Assembly: GCF_035582795.1 (NCBI RefSeq)
Contig: NC_134369.1
Span: 62,000,001 to 62,064,000, forward strand
DNA length: 64,000 nt
Reading direction: 5' to 3'
Source: Mycteria americana
Taxonomy: Eukaryota > Chordata > Aves > Ciconiiformes > Ciconiidae
Shown here: one piece after another, positions 37,732-49,995 of the stretch
How the letters are laid out: each line of letters starts with the position of its first letter
Numbering within the stretch: position 1 is the stretch's first letter
Made by a program: the position numbers and the translations under genes
The notes under the pieces: generated by a model
What the model was told of the DNA's origin: nothing
The model's database searches: none
The model's input: the letters and a program-made list of their open reading frames with translations, nothing else

Positions 37732-37779
37732 AGACTCTCTTTACTTCCCTCTGTAAGACTCTCTTTACTTCCCTCTGTA
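37732..37779 (+). repeat. Perfect 24-bp tandem duplication
   Basis: The 24-bp unit starting AGACTCTCTTTACTTCCCTC occurs twice head to tail, at 37,732-37,755 and 37,756-37,779, without a mismatch. The identity suggests a recent duplication and a possible length polymorphism. Confidence 0.9.
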
Positions 37780-40700
37780 CTTCAGGGTCAATATTTTAAC
37801 AACTTATTTTTCCTCGCATCTGTACTTTTCCAATGAGTATTTCTGCTGGCATGGCTCAGGTGGGACTGGCCCCATTCAAACGCAGGGGGAGAGGAATTAA
37901 GAGCTGGGACCCTCAGCCTGTCACACTGCGACAGAATGAACAAAATGCCACAAACATACGCAGCAGGCATGGGCGGTGGGAGCTTTCTTGGGTGCTGCTA
38001 CACCCACTGTGCAGAGAGAGCACACGGGCAGCAAGGGGCAGATCTGTACATGGGTAAGTGGAAAGCCACGATCTTGAAAATCCATCCTTAGCTAAAACCT
38101 AACCCAAAGAAGCACCTTGGCTTTCAAAATGAAAATTCACTGGTTACCTGAAGTTTGTGTGCGTGTGTGGAGGCACTCCAGCCCTAAAGCCGAAAACATG
38201 ATGCTAAGACCACGTCCACGCGTCACCCCGCAGGGATGTCGGACAACAGGATCCAACCCACCTCCAACGTATCGGCAGCCGTGCTCACTTTCAAATCAAG
38301 GTGAGGGGACCCCCTCGCTCTGCAACATCTCTCCTGTCCCCCCTTGTGCTGGGCCAAGGCTCTGCTCCAGCACAGCCACGACAGCTTTGTGAGCAACCCC
38401 GTGGCTCAGACCCTCTCCAGCGGCTGGGAGAGATGGGGCTGGTCTCTTCCTGTGTTAGGGCCTGGACCACTGTGCTGCGGGACTCGGAGGGGAGCTGCGC
38501 TGTAGAGGGGCTGCTGCCGCCATGCTGGCAGAGGGAGGTCTGCCCGCCTGCTTTCTGTCTGAGGCAGCTGGCAGTAGCAGCTTGCTTTCTTCCCTTGGGG
38601 CCCTGCAAACCCTTCTCTGGCATTTCTGGGGTAGACGTTTGCTCATACACTGAGCACAGGGCTCATCCCTCCGCTTTTGGGGAGAACAGTGGCTGGGGAT
38701 GGCTCTGGTGCCAGCCAGAGCAATAACTCTGCGGGCTCCCTGCCTGAGCCCCTGCAAAAGCGCGGAAGCAGGATACGCGTGGTGCTCGCTCCCCTCCCAG
38801 CACCGGCCATGGGGGCTCTGCCGCAGCCCGGCCCGGCACAAGGAGAGCTTGTCCTACAAGAGGTGACCGCTCTCTGGGGGCTTGCACACTGCAGCAGATT
38901 AGAGTGTGACGGCTGAATCAGCTTCCCAGCAGTGCTGTGCCCACCCTCCCCGGCATCCCTACAGCGGGGACGGGAGCTGAGGATGTGCAGGAGCTCCTCA
39001 ACTGCAGCAGTTTTGACGGTCTGCTACACTAAATTAAAGCAGGACTGATTTTGGTTTAATAAAGCAGGGTGAAAATATGGAAATCAACACCTTTAAGGTA
39101 TTCGGGGTTACACAGGGTTGAACTCAGTCCCTCACACAAGATTTTTTTAAAAATAAAAGTAATTAAAGTATTAAAAATACATGGAATCGATTGAAGCAAA
39201 AGGCCTATTGTCCCAGGCTCAGGGTTCTGTTAAATTAATGTGGCAAACCAGAAGGTCATTAATAAAGGGTAAAATGATGAGTGAGTGGGGTTTCTGTGCA
39301 TTTGGGGTCTGCAGCAGGCACTAGGTGAGGAGGACAGACCTCTGGGGAAGCTGTTACCATCAGGGCTGCCCTGCCCAGGCTCTTCTCAAATCCCAGAAAT
39401 CACTAAGTTACTAAGACGGGTGTCTTCTACTTGATGTCAGAAAAATTATGTAGTCAGGGAAACTGAAGGAAAGGATCTGGCTGAAATCTTCATTTCTACC
39501 TGGTTGGGCTTCTACTTCTTATTTTCTTTCCTCCCTCTCCCTGTTTCCTCTCCTCTCCTCTGTCTGCTTGTGCCCCTATTTCAAAGTCTGGATTAGGCAG
39601 CCAAGATTGCATTTTTGTTAGAGTACTGCGAGGGTGCTCAGAAAGGCTGAGCAGTGCCCTGAACAGCTGAATGCTGGTACAAATCATCTCAGAGGAAATG
39701 ATAAGAGCGTGCGCTGTGCCCTTTCTTTCACAATGAGATGGAGAGGAAGAGTCAGCACCACAACAGCCGCTGTGTTTTCTGTCTCCGCAGCTCTTCCCTC
39801 TCGCTCTCCATTTGTGTGCTCTTGTCTTTTTTTCCTCTGGAGGAACAAAAGAAAACAACATCTGCTCCGGCCCATTTAAAATAACCTTTTCCCTTTTTGC
39901 CAAAATGGACAGTTGTTGTCACCTCCAGCACCTTACAAGAGCCAGCCAAAGAGTGGCTTTCCCTGATAGTAGGTCATTCTGTAAGCAGGAAAAATAATGA
40001 AGCCTGTTTCTCTGCAGATCTATGTTCCTATCACGTAAAGGGCAGTATTGACTTTTAAGTTAATTATACTCAGATCTGCTGTTATCTCTGCATAAAGCAT
40101 AAATGATATCGTGCTCTGCGACTTCCACGTTCTTCAGCCGCTCTGCCTCCCTCGCCTCCCCACGGCTGCTCGCTGCCTTTACCTGGCTGGCTTTCCTCCT
40201 CCTTTCCATCTTCCCCGCACGTTACAGCTTCCGTGTTTTTCTGCTGCTCCAGGTTTCTTTTGAGATCGTCTTGTCATTTCCTCCTCCTTTTTAACCCATC
40301 CCTTCCCCTGACGTGACTGTTCTCTTTGCAGGGCCGTGCGAGCTGCTGCCGTTGTAACTGTAAATAACGGTAGGGCTGTGGTCAAGCAGTAACAACTCCC
40401 AGTACAGGAGGAGCACTGGGGAACACCCGGTGATCTCTCAAGGTCTCTCACCTCCCCATTAGCCACAACAAACCCACCAGAACTAGCCGTGCTCCAGAGA
40501 TGGGACCCATTAGCGGTGCTCCTCCACTGTTGACCATTTATCCACTGGCCATAATCCAGCTAGGGAATCTCTTTTTCCTGCTGTCTGCCATTGCATTACA
40601 GGGACCACAGCTCTTTCATGCAGCTCTAGACAGCACAGGGTTCATCCCGGCTCTTGGTATGGGGGTGGCACAGTAGTTGTAACGCCAGTACCAGCACAGC

Positions 40701-43700
40701 AACTAAAGGTGGAAGAACTGAGCTACAGCTACTCCTCCCTGGTACTCAATCAGCCCTTTGCACTGTGCAGTGCACTTCCTCGGTGGCTGCTATCTCCTAT
40801 TATACATTTTTAATTGATTAATTTTTCATCCTTATCCTAAGGTCGCACGTTCGTGGCAGTCATTGTCAGCACCCCGTGTTCACTTCATGTAAAGCTATAT
40901 TTAGGCATTTCCCAGATGACATATCCCTAATGTCCAAGATCCTTTTACAGCTCATGTTAAGTCAGACTTCAGAGCTTTAGACTAGGATTTGGTTAGTCCT
41001 TGTCTGGACCATAAGCCGTGCTGCCCAGGAGAAGCTTGTCAGTCCCATCGGTGTGACTGCGGTAACACAGCTTACATGAGGTTTCCTGTTTTTTCACGCT
41101 TTTTTGGCATTGCATTAGCCTGCCCTCTTCCCTTTACTGCCTGCCCTCGGCATGCTATCCGAGTGCGGCCGGGAGGGCTCCTGCGTGTGGCCTTCACCGC
41201 AATGGCACCGCAGTGGCTGTTGCGTACGGTGTCAGTTGAGGCACCGTGTGTACTCACCAAAGCACTACGCTTCCCCTTTCCTTTCCCTTACAACATTCCC
41301 CCCCAGCCCCAAGTACTTTAAAGCCAAGTGATATTCTAGAAATTGGGTGACAGGAGCAAAATCACCTAAGGTCAACTTGGAGACGTCCAAACCATGCTCT
41401 CTGCTTCCTGGCCACTGGTTTTTATAAATCCTGTAAGAATGTAATTAACTCTGAAGAACTTTCTGTATTAAATTCTGTTGAGATTGGCTAATGGGGGAAA
41501 GGAGATGGGGGGAGGAAGAGACGTGTATTGCCCAGCTGATCTCATAAGCCTTATTTCTATAGAAAATTGGGATAAAAGCTAATGGGAAAGGGAATAAGGA
41601 GTGTTAAAAGTAACAGCCTTACTTGATCCTTTGCATATCCGATGCTTTTAATATTTTCTCTCTTTTTCAATACGTTAAGGAGGATACGCAGGGCTGAGAT
41701 GCTCTGTCTGAAGCCTCGGACTTCATTTACCAAGCTGAAGTTGAGTTAGCACCTCCGAGCCTCTGGGGCTGTGTCTTGCATCAGAAACACCACAGCTCGT
41801 TATCATCCCTGAACTCTGCTCCTATCAATCGCTGTGCTAGGTGATGCTAGGTGACACGTGGAGGAAAACAGGCTCTCTTCCAGAATATGTGAAAAGGTAG
41901 GTTTGACATAAGATTAAATCAATAAGAGGAAGATGGATGAGCATTCATTACCTGTATTTATCGAGGAGACTGTTTTAAGAGAAGGGAAAGTTTACCTTAG
42001 GACATTTGTTCGCCCCCCTTTTGTTGTACAGCTGCTTGTCAGTCAGCTCGTTGGCTGCCACAGTTGGGAGCGTGTGTTTCAAGGTGAACTGTTGCTTATT
42101 TCAGTTTGCCTTAAAATGTTGCTTGGCAAACCGAGGTAGTTCAGGAGATGATTGATGAGCAATGAGACAAGCACGCTGGACAGCTGGGATGACTTCAGCC
42201 ACAGTCCAGAGCTGATCTTATCATTTAAAGGGCAGGATTGGGTCGAAAGGAAAAGGGATGCTAAGGGAGAAAGGATGACTAAGGGAGAGAGAGAGAGACA
42301 GTTTCAAAGGCTAGGAGACAGGCTGTGATACGGTAGTCACCATAGTGATGATGAGGGAGGGAGGCAGGAGACAGGGCAAATCCAAAGTCAGTCGATAGTA
42401 AAAACATTCAAGGTTCAAAAGGCAGCCTGCTGGCTTTGTGCATGTCCGGGGATCCTAAAGACTGGGCAGGCACCAGCTGGCAGCTCCATGCCTTTCTGCT
42501 GCTATTGGTTTTATTTTGCAAAGGTACATTTAAAGTTATTATTTGGACCATGACATAACAGTGACAACAATGTTTAAGCTAAAGGATATTCTCTTTCGAT
42601 ACAAGTGACTCTTGGCTAAGCTTGACTAACTTCGTGGTAAGACTGATACGGGAAAAAATTCCTTGTGGCCTCCTTCCTGTCTTTTACTAGTGCCTTTGGA
42701 TTGTTAGTGCATTGATTCGCTGTGGAGGGAGGATTGCCCTACTGGTGGGGTAATCAGAACACAGCTACACACCAGCCACAGCAGGATCTGCAGATCTGTG
42801 GTAGACCCCTTGGTCCCCCCGTGCATGGAGATGGTAAGGTAACATCAGAAGGGGATCCACAAAAGCCACTATGCTGAAATGCCAGTTACCAAAAATAGTC
42901 CAAAGGAGGCACTGAAAAGAGGAGACATCCTTGGATACACACTACCACTATAGAAGAGGCTGCAGCAATTTGACACGATCACCCTTTCAGCTGTTTGAGT
43001 GTGTCACGTCCCTGCCCGAGGTTACCGCTGCCACAGCAGAACGGCTCACCTGAGTGCTCCTCACCTGCTCCAGTGCAACGTCTGACCAGCTAGTTCTTGC
43101 ACTGAAGCAGATGAGTTCTGTCACAAGCAACTCTGCCAGCCCTGCTAAGGGAAAGCAACAGTTTTCAGCCCAGGAGTTGTAGCTGAAGGACAAGGAGCTA
43201 ATTCCTTACACTGCCACAGTTACATTTGCAAGAGGCCATCTGACCAAAGCCTTAAATCCATCCCTTCCCATGGCATAGACGTCTTACTGCACGCCACCAG
43301 GCAGTGCCTTTCTCCTTTCAAAATTCAAACCGGAGCTAGATGCCTGAAACTTTGCCTTATTGTGTTAGTCTCTTTGTTGTTGCTTTTGTTGTTTCTGTGT
43401 CAGCTGCTGGAGATGACACAAGGGACAGGGGCTAGAGCACTTGACAAAGAGATCCATTCACCTCCTGTCTATCAGCAGAGCATCCAGCCATAGCTGGAAC
43501 TGTGCTGGAAGAGAACACCCTGCAGACCTTTTGAAGCTTTTCTCTGCTGCATGAAATAATTAGAGATTCTTGAGGGAGGAGAAAGGCGGAGAATAACTCT
43601 GTTCCAGATATTACAGCACCTATCTCTGAGTCTCAGCATCCCAGGCCATCCCTAATAATTTAGCTAGTCATGCCTAATCTTTTTCTTCTGTCTTTGTCCC

Positions 43701-43781
43701 CTCAAAACGTTATTCCAGACGGCAGGGTTTCTCTGAACTGTGGGAAAAGAGACATATAAGCTTAGAGACAAAAATCAGTCT
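37780..43781. other. Noncoding desert, no gene seen
   Basis: No coding exon is supported. A GC-rich patch at 38,300-38,900 is open in several frames but has no domain pattern. A donor-like CATGGGTAAGTG at about 38,050 follows an acceptor-like CACTGTGCAG, giving only a 40-nt exon mimic. A GA-rich patch is at 42,265-42,300. Confidence 0.55.
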
Positions 43782-43803
43782 TATTCCAGTTATTACTGGA
43801 ATA
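43782..43803. repeat. Perfect 9-bp stem with 4-nt loop
   Basis: TATTCCAGT (43,782-43,790) and ACTGGAATA (43,795-43,803) are exact reverse complements around the loop TATT. No T-run or RNA-gene context accompanies it. Confidence 0.8.
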
Positions 43804-45039
43804 CACCAAGGACATAAAAATTTGACACTGGTATATTAAGTGTGTTATTGCTATCACTTTGAAGGCTTCAGGATATGCTGTATTTACTCTGACACTTTTA
43901 CTTGCAAGTGTGCCTCTTCTTAATGATTCACAGTAAAATAATCTGTGGTATTTTTTTTCTTTCTTCAGAAATTAGGTGAATTTTACATTTCCAGACCTGT
44001 TCTTCTTGACCTTCTTCAATGAGGAAAGGCCTTTGACTATGCTGTGAGAAGTGTAGTGATTTTATGACTTTTGTCTAATTTTTTAAGGGTGTAGGACGGA
44101 CTGAGTCTCTGGATTTACTTCACATTCAATAAATATCCTCACCAGACTACTCCTCCCATTCCATTTGGGTTGTAAACCCAAGTCTAGCCTTGCAGGAAAG
44201 AGGGTGTCAAGCCTAATTAGCCCCTTTCCTTTGGTCTCTTAAGCAGACCAGAGCACATGTTGAAGTTCTGGATTCTTGGACCCTGCAGTTCTAGATGGCT
44301 TTCAGGTTTCCTGGGCCCTCCTATAACTATTTAAAAATGTGCACGTTCTGTGAAGTGTACTGTGTGATGGACTGCTGAAATTGTGAACCTGAATTGCAGA
44401 CAAACATACTGACCCTTGCTTCTGCATGTATTTTTATGGTATTTCAATACTTTGTGTTATATGGCCCTTGTAGTGTTCAAGCACCAACAAGAGCTCAGAT
44501 TGCAGCATGGCAGTCTTCAATAACATGCCTTTGCGATTTTTTTTGGCAAAGGTTTCACAATGGTATCCTGGTATGGGGCACAGGCCTAGCGGTGAGAGGG
44601 AAAGAAAGGGAAAGGGAAATTGTATAAGCAATAGGGAGGAGAAACAGGAATTAACATGATTAAAAGATGGCTAGTCCTTGGTGTGAAGGCATTGACAGTG
44701 TAGAAAGAGAATAGTACTTGGATGGAGAATCCAGAGATGGAGGCTATAGCGAGGCCATCAGAGAGACTGGGATGAGGATGAGAACCCTGAGCAATGGAGA
44801 GTGAAGTTAAAACAACGGGAGAAGTGAACAGCATGAGAGGAAGCAGGGATGCGGAAAAGACTGAGGTGCAGAAAGGTCCATTTTAGGGGAATGCCCATCA
44901 CGATGTGTGATACCCCCCGTCAGTGCATGGAAAGGCAATCATCAGGCTGCTGAGCCTCCCTGTTCTGCTGTCAATGAATAGGAGTGAAGCTGTGGTGGCA
45001 GGAGAGGTGCTCTCCCCTCCAGAGTACACGGCATTGTAG
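43804..45039. other. Noncoding DNA, no gene seen
   Basis: A purine-rich patch lies at 44,590-44,640. No exon or repeat is supported. Confidence 0.5.
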
Positions 45040-45150
45040 TACCGTGAGCAGATACTCCATTAGTTCAAGCGGTAGAAGTCTGTGGAGTGGATCTAAAGAG
45101 TCTCTTCTTTCTGAGCATGAGGATATGAATGATTCCAGATGATACATTAA
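45040..45150 (+). mobile_element. Possible tRNA-derived SINE head
   Basis: TTAGTTCAAGCGGTAGAAG at about 45,060-45,078 resembles a pol III A box (TRGCNNAGYNGGTAGAGC). About 65 bp on, ATATGAATGATTCCAG resembles a B box (GGTTCGAATCC). Spacing is longer than in a tRNA gene, as in some decayed SINEs. This is a weak call. Confidence 0.25.
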
Positions 45151-45866
45151 AAAAAAGTCTTCACTCTCCTTCCTCTCACCCCAAACTAGAAATCTACATG
45201 TCCAAGGGACAATGAGGTTGAAGTTCAGTTGACTCAGAAATTCAGATGACTCAGAAAAAGGACAGAATAGAGACTGCATTATGATGCAGTCCTTAGTGGG
45301 ATACTATTCTTTCCAAAGGACTTGAATTTCTTCGGTACACAAGATGGACAGAGGATTCCTTAGTCATTTTGTTTTATCTGCAATATTTAATGTGTGGTCC
45401 CCTACATATTTTATTGTGTGTTATTCAGGCTTGTTTTAAAGGCCATCTGTTTCCTCCTAAGTAAGGATGCCATATATTTGTTTTTCTCTGGTACATCCTT
45501 CTTTTCTGCCCTTTGAATCCCATCTGGCTGATTTTTTTAGGAGGTAATCAGGATTTTGAAAGAGAGTTTGAGGGATAGGTGCTCTTGGCTTTGGAGGGTT
45601 TGAGAGTTACCATGTAAGACCTCTACTCCCCTTACTTTTTGTCAGCACTATGGTAGCTCAAGTCCTAAAATTTTCTCTAGTGCTCATCACTGCTATTCTG
45701 GAGGGCTCCCCAAACACTCAATTCATCTTCATATCAGCCTGGCAAGGGTTTCATTTTGCTCTGTTATCTTGGGGAAAAGTTAGGAGGGGTTTTAGAAATA
45801 AATTTTATTATCTGTCTTTCAACTTTGATTATAGGGTGCATCTGTCCAAGCAAAGACCTTGCCAAC
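45151..45866. other. Noncoding DNA, no gene seen
   Basis: Nothing recognised. Confidence 0.5.
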
Positions 45867-45939
45867 AGCATCCTAGTAGCACAATGGATAACACCCTCTG
45901 ATTATAGATCAGAAGACTGCAAGTATGACTCCTGGATCG
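45867..45939 (+). pseudogene. Decayed tRNA-Arg-like sequence
   Basis: The segment follows a vertebrate arginine tRNA almost throughout. The D-arm region reads TAGCACAATGGATAACACC (family GGCCTAATGGATAAGGCG). The anticodon arm keeps an intact stem, TCTGA and TCAGA, around a changed loop TTATAGA. The variable region AGACTGC and a B-box remnant AAGTATGACTCC (family GGTTCGAGTCC) follow. The acceptor stem no longer pairs well, several T-arm bases are lost, and the anticodon position no longer reads arginine. A T-run follows at once, as for pol III termination. It is best read as a tRNA pseudogene or tRNA-derived insertion, not a working gene. Confidence 0.6.
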
Positions 45940-46461
45940 TTTTTCTTTTGCAGGCCACATGCTTTTCCCTTCTCATTCAAGGTGTTTGAAGCAGAGCGTG
46001 GTAAACTCTCTTTGCAATCTGGGATTCCTTACCAGCTGAGTGTGCAAATGCCCCATTTTCACCTACTTTCTATAGGACTCGGTTTGTGTAGCTCCAAGTA
46101 CCTCTTTAAGGTTAAACTGAAATAGAGATCTGGAAGGTAGGAGTCTCTCTTATTGTGCACTTCACATTTAAACCCCAACGGAGTGATCCGTTACTCAGAG
46201 AGGTAGAGGATCCTGTGGAAAAAATGTGATCACATCATTAAAGGTTTCAGAATTAATATTCAGAAGCAGGGCAGAAGGGATATCAGTCAAACTGCAGTTG
46301 CACACACAGGCCTAATTTCAGTACTTCCTCAATCCCCCTGCCACATTGTTCTTACTAGATTTTGATATAAATGCTGGAACTAGAAATGGAACGACAAATA
46401 CGCTTAGCAGAACTGATATCAATTCACTGCAAAATATATTAGTTGTGACCAATAGAGTCAG
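45940..46461. other. Noncoding DNA, no gene seen
   Basis: Nothing recognised. Confidence 0.5.
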
Positions 46462-46523
46462 ATTATTTCACTGGATTTACTCTGGGTTTACCCTAGTGTA
46501 AGCCAGAGCAGACTGTGGTCCGG
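46462..46523 (+). repeat. Old amniote interspersed repeat, copy 3
   Basis: TCACTGGATTTACTCTGGG, TTTACCCTAGTGTAAGCCAG and AGCAGACTGTGGTCCGG follow in order a phrase I recall from reptile and bird repeats (GGATTTACACCAGTGTAAC, then GAGAGCAGAATCTGGCCC). It is probably related to the palindromic copies near 31.4-31.7 kb. Family name not recalled. Confidence 0.45.
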
Positions 46524-49500
46524 TGGGTATGGGAAAAGTTACATTTTAAAGAAATAAATCTCACCTATTTCAAGTTTTATTAACTTCTGTTTCTGTTGTG
46601 CCTTTCAATTTTTATATTTGTCATATACCGGGGCTTGGCTGGATGAAAGCTTTAGTCTTCATTGTGTTATAGAGTTTTTGTAAAGAGTACATGATGATTT
46701 TAAAAAGCCAAGAATAGACAATACATGTAATTGTTTATAGTGAACTTACTCTTGGCACAATTCAGCCTTTCGTGTGACAAAGAATTTTATCCAAGAGCAT
46801 AGTTAATCTATACAGTATTGCCAAATTGAATAATTTAAAAATCATGAGTCAGATCTTTAGAAAAAATATTATGACATAGACTTCTAATTATAATGTTTAG
46901 GAGCTAATATATGTTCAACTCATTTTACTTTGCCTTCTGATTCCTGAGCCTTTGCAGTGTGCTCAGGTTATATTTTTAAGCTGTCCCGCTACAACCATGA
47001 AAGCAAGAAAATTACCACCTTTTTGTTTAAATGAAAGAAAAATGTGAGTTTCTCACATAATCACATCACTGCAAGAGCTGGTACTTTGAGGAAAAAGCCT
47101 CAAATATCACAAAACTTAACGACAAAAATTGTGAGAATTGGCAACTTGTAGCTCCTCAAAGGTGTTTGAGTTCTAGATATGCCCTTCTTACAAATAAAGA
47201 ACTTCCTGAAGTATACAAAAGATGCAAAGCTATACTTTTGCGGCAATACCATTAGAAACAACTTCTCCTTCTCCAGGGAAAGACGCAGATTGCCACCTTC
47301 TCTCCACAACCACTGAAATGGGAGGCCCAGCTAAAGAAAAAAAGTTCTGATCTTAGCTGAGTCGACAATCTGTTACCACAGTATGGATTGGGAATAACTC
47401 CAGGAAAGTTAGTGCAAATACCACAGCTTTCCACTTTGGATCTAAGATCAGAATGTTTCCTGATGCCTCGGGGAAACTGGAGGAGGGAGGGATACTGGGT
47501 TTTGGTTTTATGACTGTGTATTATCTCAAACAGCCTAGGAGAGGTTTGGGGCCTCCTTCTGCTCTGGATTACGTTGGTTTAATTCTGCAGCAATTGCACA
47601 GAGACAAATTAGCATACCTCAGATAAGGCTGAGGTCAAAGAAGAATTTAGCTTTTTGCAACTTTTAGTTCAGTACAAAGATGACATTAGATTTAGTGCAT
47701 TTTAACTCACATCTGTCTGCAACAGGGGAGCATTTAATTCAGGACGTGGAAGCACTTTTCTCAATGGCTAGAGCAGACACTGGAGACTGACCTCAGGAAA
47801 GTGGTACAGGATCAGATACGGGCTCTTATCTCTCTGGGATATAATCTAGGAAGAATGAAAAAGTGAAGAACCTGGGAACTGCTGTGGCGTGACCTAGTGA
47901 ATGGTGAAGTCCCATTGTGTATCTCCCTAGGGATCCTGAGAATTCAGCTATTCCATTTGAGAATGGACATGGCAGCCCCTTGTCCTCAACCCCAGCAATG
48001 ACATTTGTCTGCTATTATTAAGGTGAGATGGTTGCACTCAGAATATCCTGGGGCTTCTTTGGCTACATCTGCTAAAATTACAAGAGTGCCTGGGCCTGCA
48101 TGCAGTTTGCCAACAGGTTCTGTTCTATTATTATCTGTTTTTATGAACAAATACATGCTCATCTCTTTTTGCTTTGCAAAGAGTCCTTGTTTTCCACGCT
48201 GGCAGTAGATTACTAGGTGTCCTGTAAGCTGACCAGATGACTTCTCTGTACATCTTCCACTGCTCCAAGGGTTCTTTACAGAGTTGCAGCCTAAGCATCT
48301 CTCCTGAGTTTCAAAGGAGCTCTTTTTTTTCATGAGGGCAGCTACAGCACAGTGTTACCACCCTCTGTCCACTTTTCTGAAGGAAGATGCCTGTGACTGA
48401 TATACCATCCCGTGGCTACAGAAGATGACCACCACTGACAGCAGAAGCTCACTCATTTCTTGTGGAAAATCTTCAAGCCAGTTTTGTCAGATACACTCCC
48501 TTCCAATCATCTGAAGGCTCCAAAGGAATTTTTCTAATACTTCTAGCTCAGTCCTTTGCAGGGTCTGAGCTAATATTTCAGCACTTCCACAACAGGCCTT
48601 TCAGCATGTGGAAGAGCAGGAGGGGCTTCTTCTCCGGTGGACATGGCTCTTGCATGGGTTGGTGCCAACAGAACTTGTCTGTTATCCCCCCAGTATCAAA
48701 ACAGCAGCCTCTACAGTGGAATAGTTGAAGACTACATCCAATAGTTGAAGACCCAATGTCCAACAGGTTTGTTTGGCTTCCTCTTGCTGCTCAGGCCTTG
48801 GTGTGGTTCTGCACCAGAAGTCTGAATAGTCCTGCACGATTAAGAAACTCAAGGTAGTTACCCTACCAGGGTAGCTCTCTTCTAAATGCCGTACGTGAAA
48901 GATCCACAGGTCATTACAACTATCTGGCAGCTGACTGGCCTCAGACCAGGAGGCCTCCTCCCTCCTCGTCCCTGTGCTACCAGTTCTGCCATCCTACATC
49001 TCTCAGGTTCATTGGAAGCCTTGTCCTGGAGAGCCAACTCGCCTTTTTCCTTCTCAGCTTTTCTCCCCAGTCTATGTGCTCTTGAGTCATTAATCCCTTA
49101 TGCTAATCACTGGAGCTGGGTTCTTTCTAGCTCTTTTTAATTACTGTCTAGCTTATATATAACCTACGCATACTGTAATCATAGAGATAGTAAAGATTAT
49201 GCAAATGCTGATTAGGGTGTAATGTGGCTTGCAGAACGTTCATCATAACTGGTGAGAGGGGAGAAGAAGGGAAGCTTGATTCTTAGGGGCTAGGCTGAAG
49301 TTGTCCTGAGAGTATTTAGATTTTACTTTTTTTGACTTGAAAAGTGAACATATTTGATACAGAGAATACTGAAACCCAGCAAGGAAAATATTTGAATAGA
49401 ATCATGCTTCCCTGGAGATACATTTAAACTAGATACCTGTTCTTGGGTCTCACCTATGCAATACATGAGGGTTGCTAAGACAGTTGTTTGCATCACAAGA

Positions 49501-49982
49501 CAGCCACTCTCATCCTGATACCACTTGGAGCACTTTTTGTCACTTTCTTCATATGCACAGGGCAGAGACCTCCCCAAACGCTGTGATAAAAAATTATAGG
49601 CGAAAGTGAAATTATCCTAAATATCCCTCAGTGAATATGCTGATTCTCTTTCCTCTCCTAACTCTGAAAACTCAGGTGGATAAGTAGAACCCAGCTAAGA
49701 GATATCTTCAGACAAACAGCTGGGTAATTATTTTTTCTCTAGAGTTACCACATTTTATGCATATTATCATGAGGCAGAATGAATGGTACCTGGGAAACTG
49801 TAAATCTAAATTACCATTTACTGTATAAGGTGAGAAAACTGCCAAGAATAATGGAAAAAACTGCTGAGTAACAAGAGGCAGACCAACAAGGAATACAAGC
49901 TTTATGGTAAAAGCCAGAGAGACACAAGGATATTATACCTTCATATAGGTGTGCATATGTCTTGGATCCAACACTTGTGGAT
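46524..49982. other. Noncoding AT-rich desert, no gene seen
   Basis: AT-rich unique sequence. A 13-bp direct repeat AATAGTTGAAGAC occurs at 48,720-48,732 and 48,740-48,752. No exon with coding character is seen. Confidence 0.5.
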
Positions 49983-49995
49983 CCACTAGAGGGCT
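49983..49995 (+). promoter_or_regulatory. CTCF core-like motif
   Basis: CCACTAGAGGGCT matches 12 of 13 positions of the CTCF core pattern CCASYAGRKGGCR. One such match is expected by chance in tens of kilobases, so it is only a candidate boundary site between the desert and the promoter region. Confidence 0.3.

Noticed and set aside
38014..38053. 40-nt exon mimic with a GTAAGT donor
   Set aside because: Very short, modest acceptor, no neighbours, in an otherwise empty region.
39752..39775. REST/NRSF-like TCAGCACC...ACAGC
   Set aside because: The half-site spacing is off by one and the second half is degraded.
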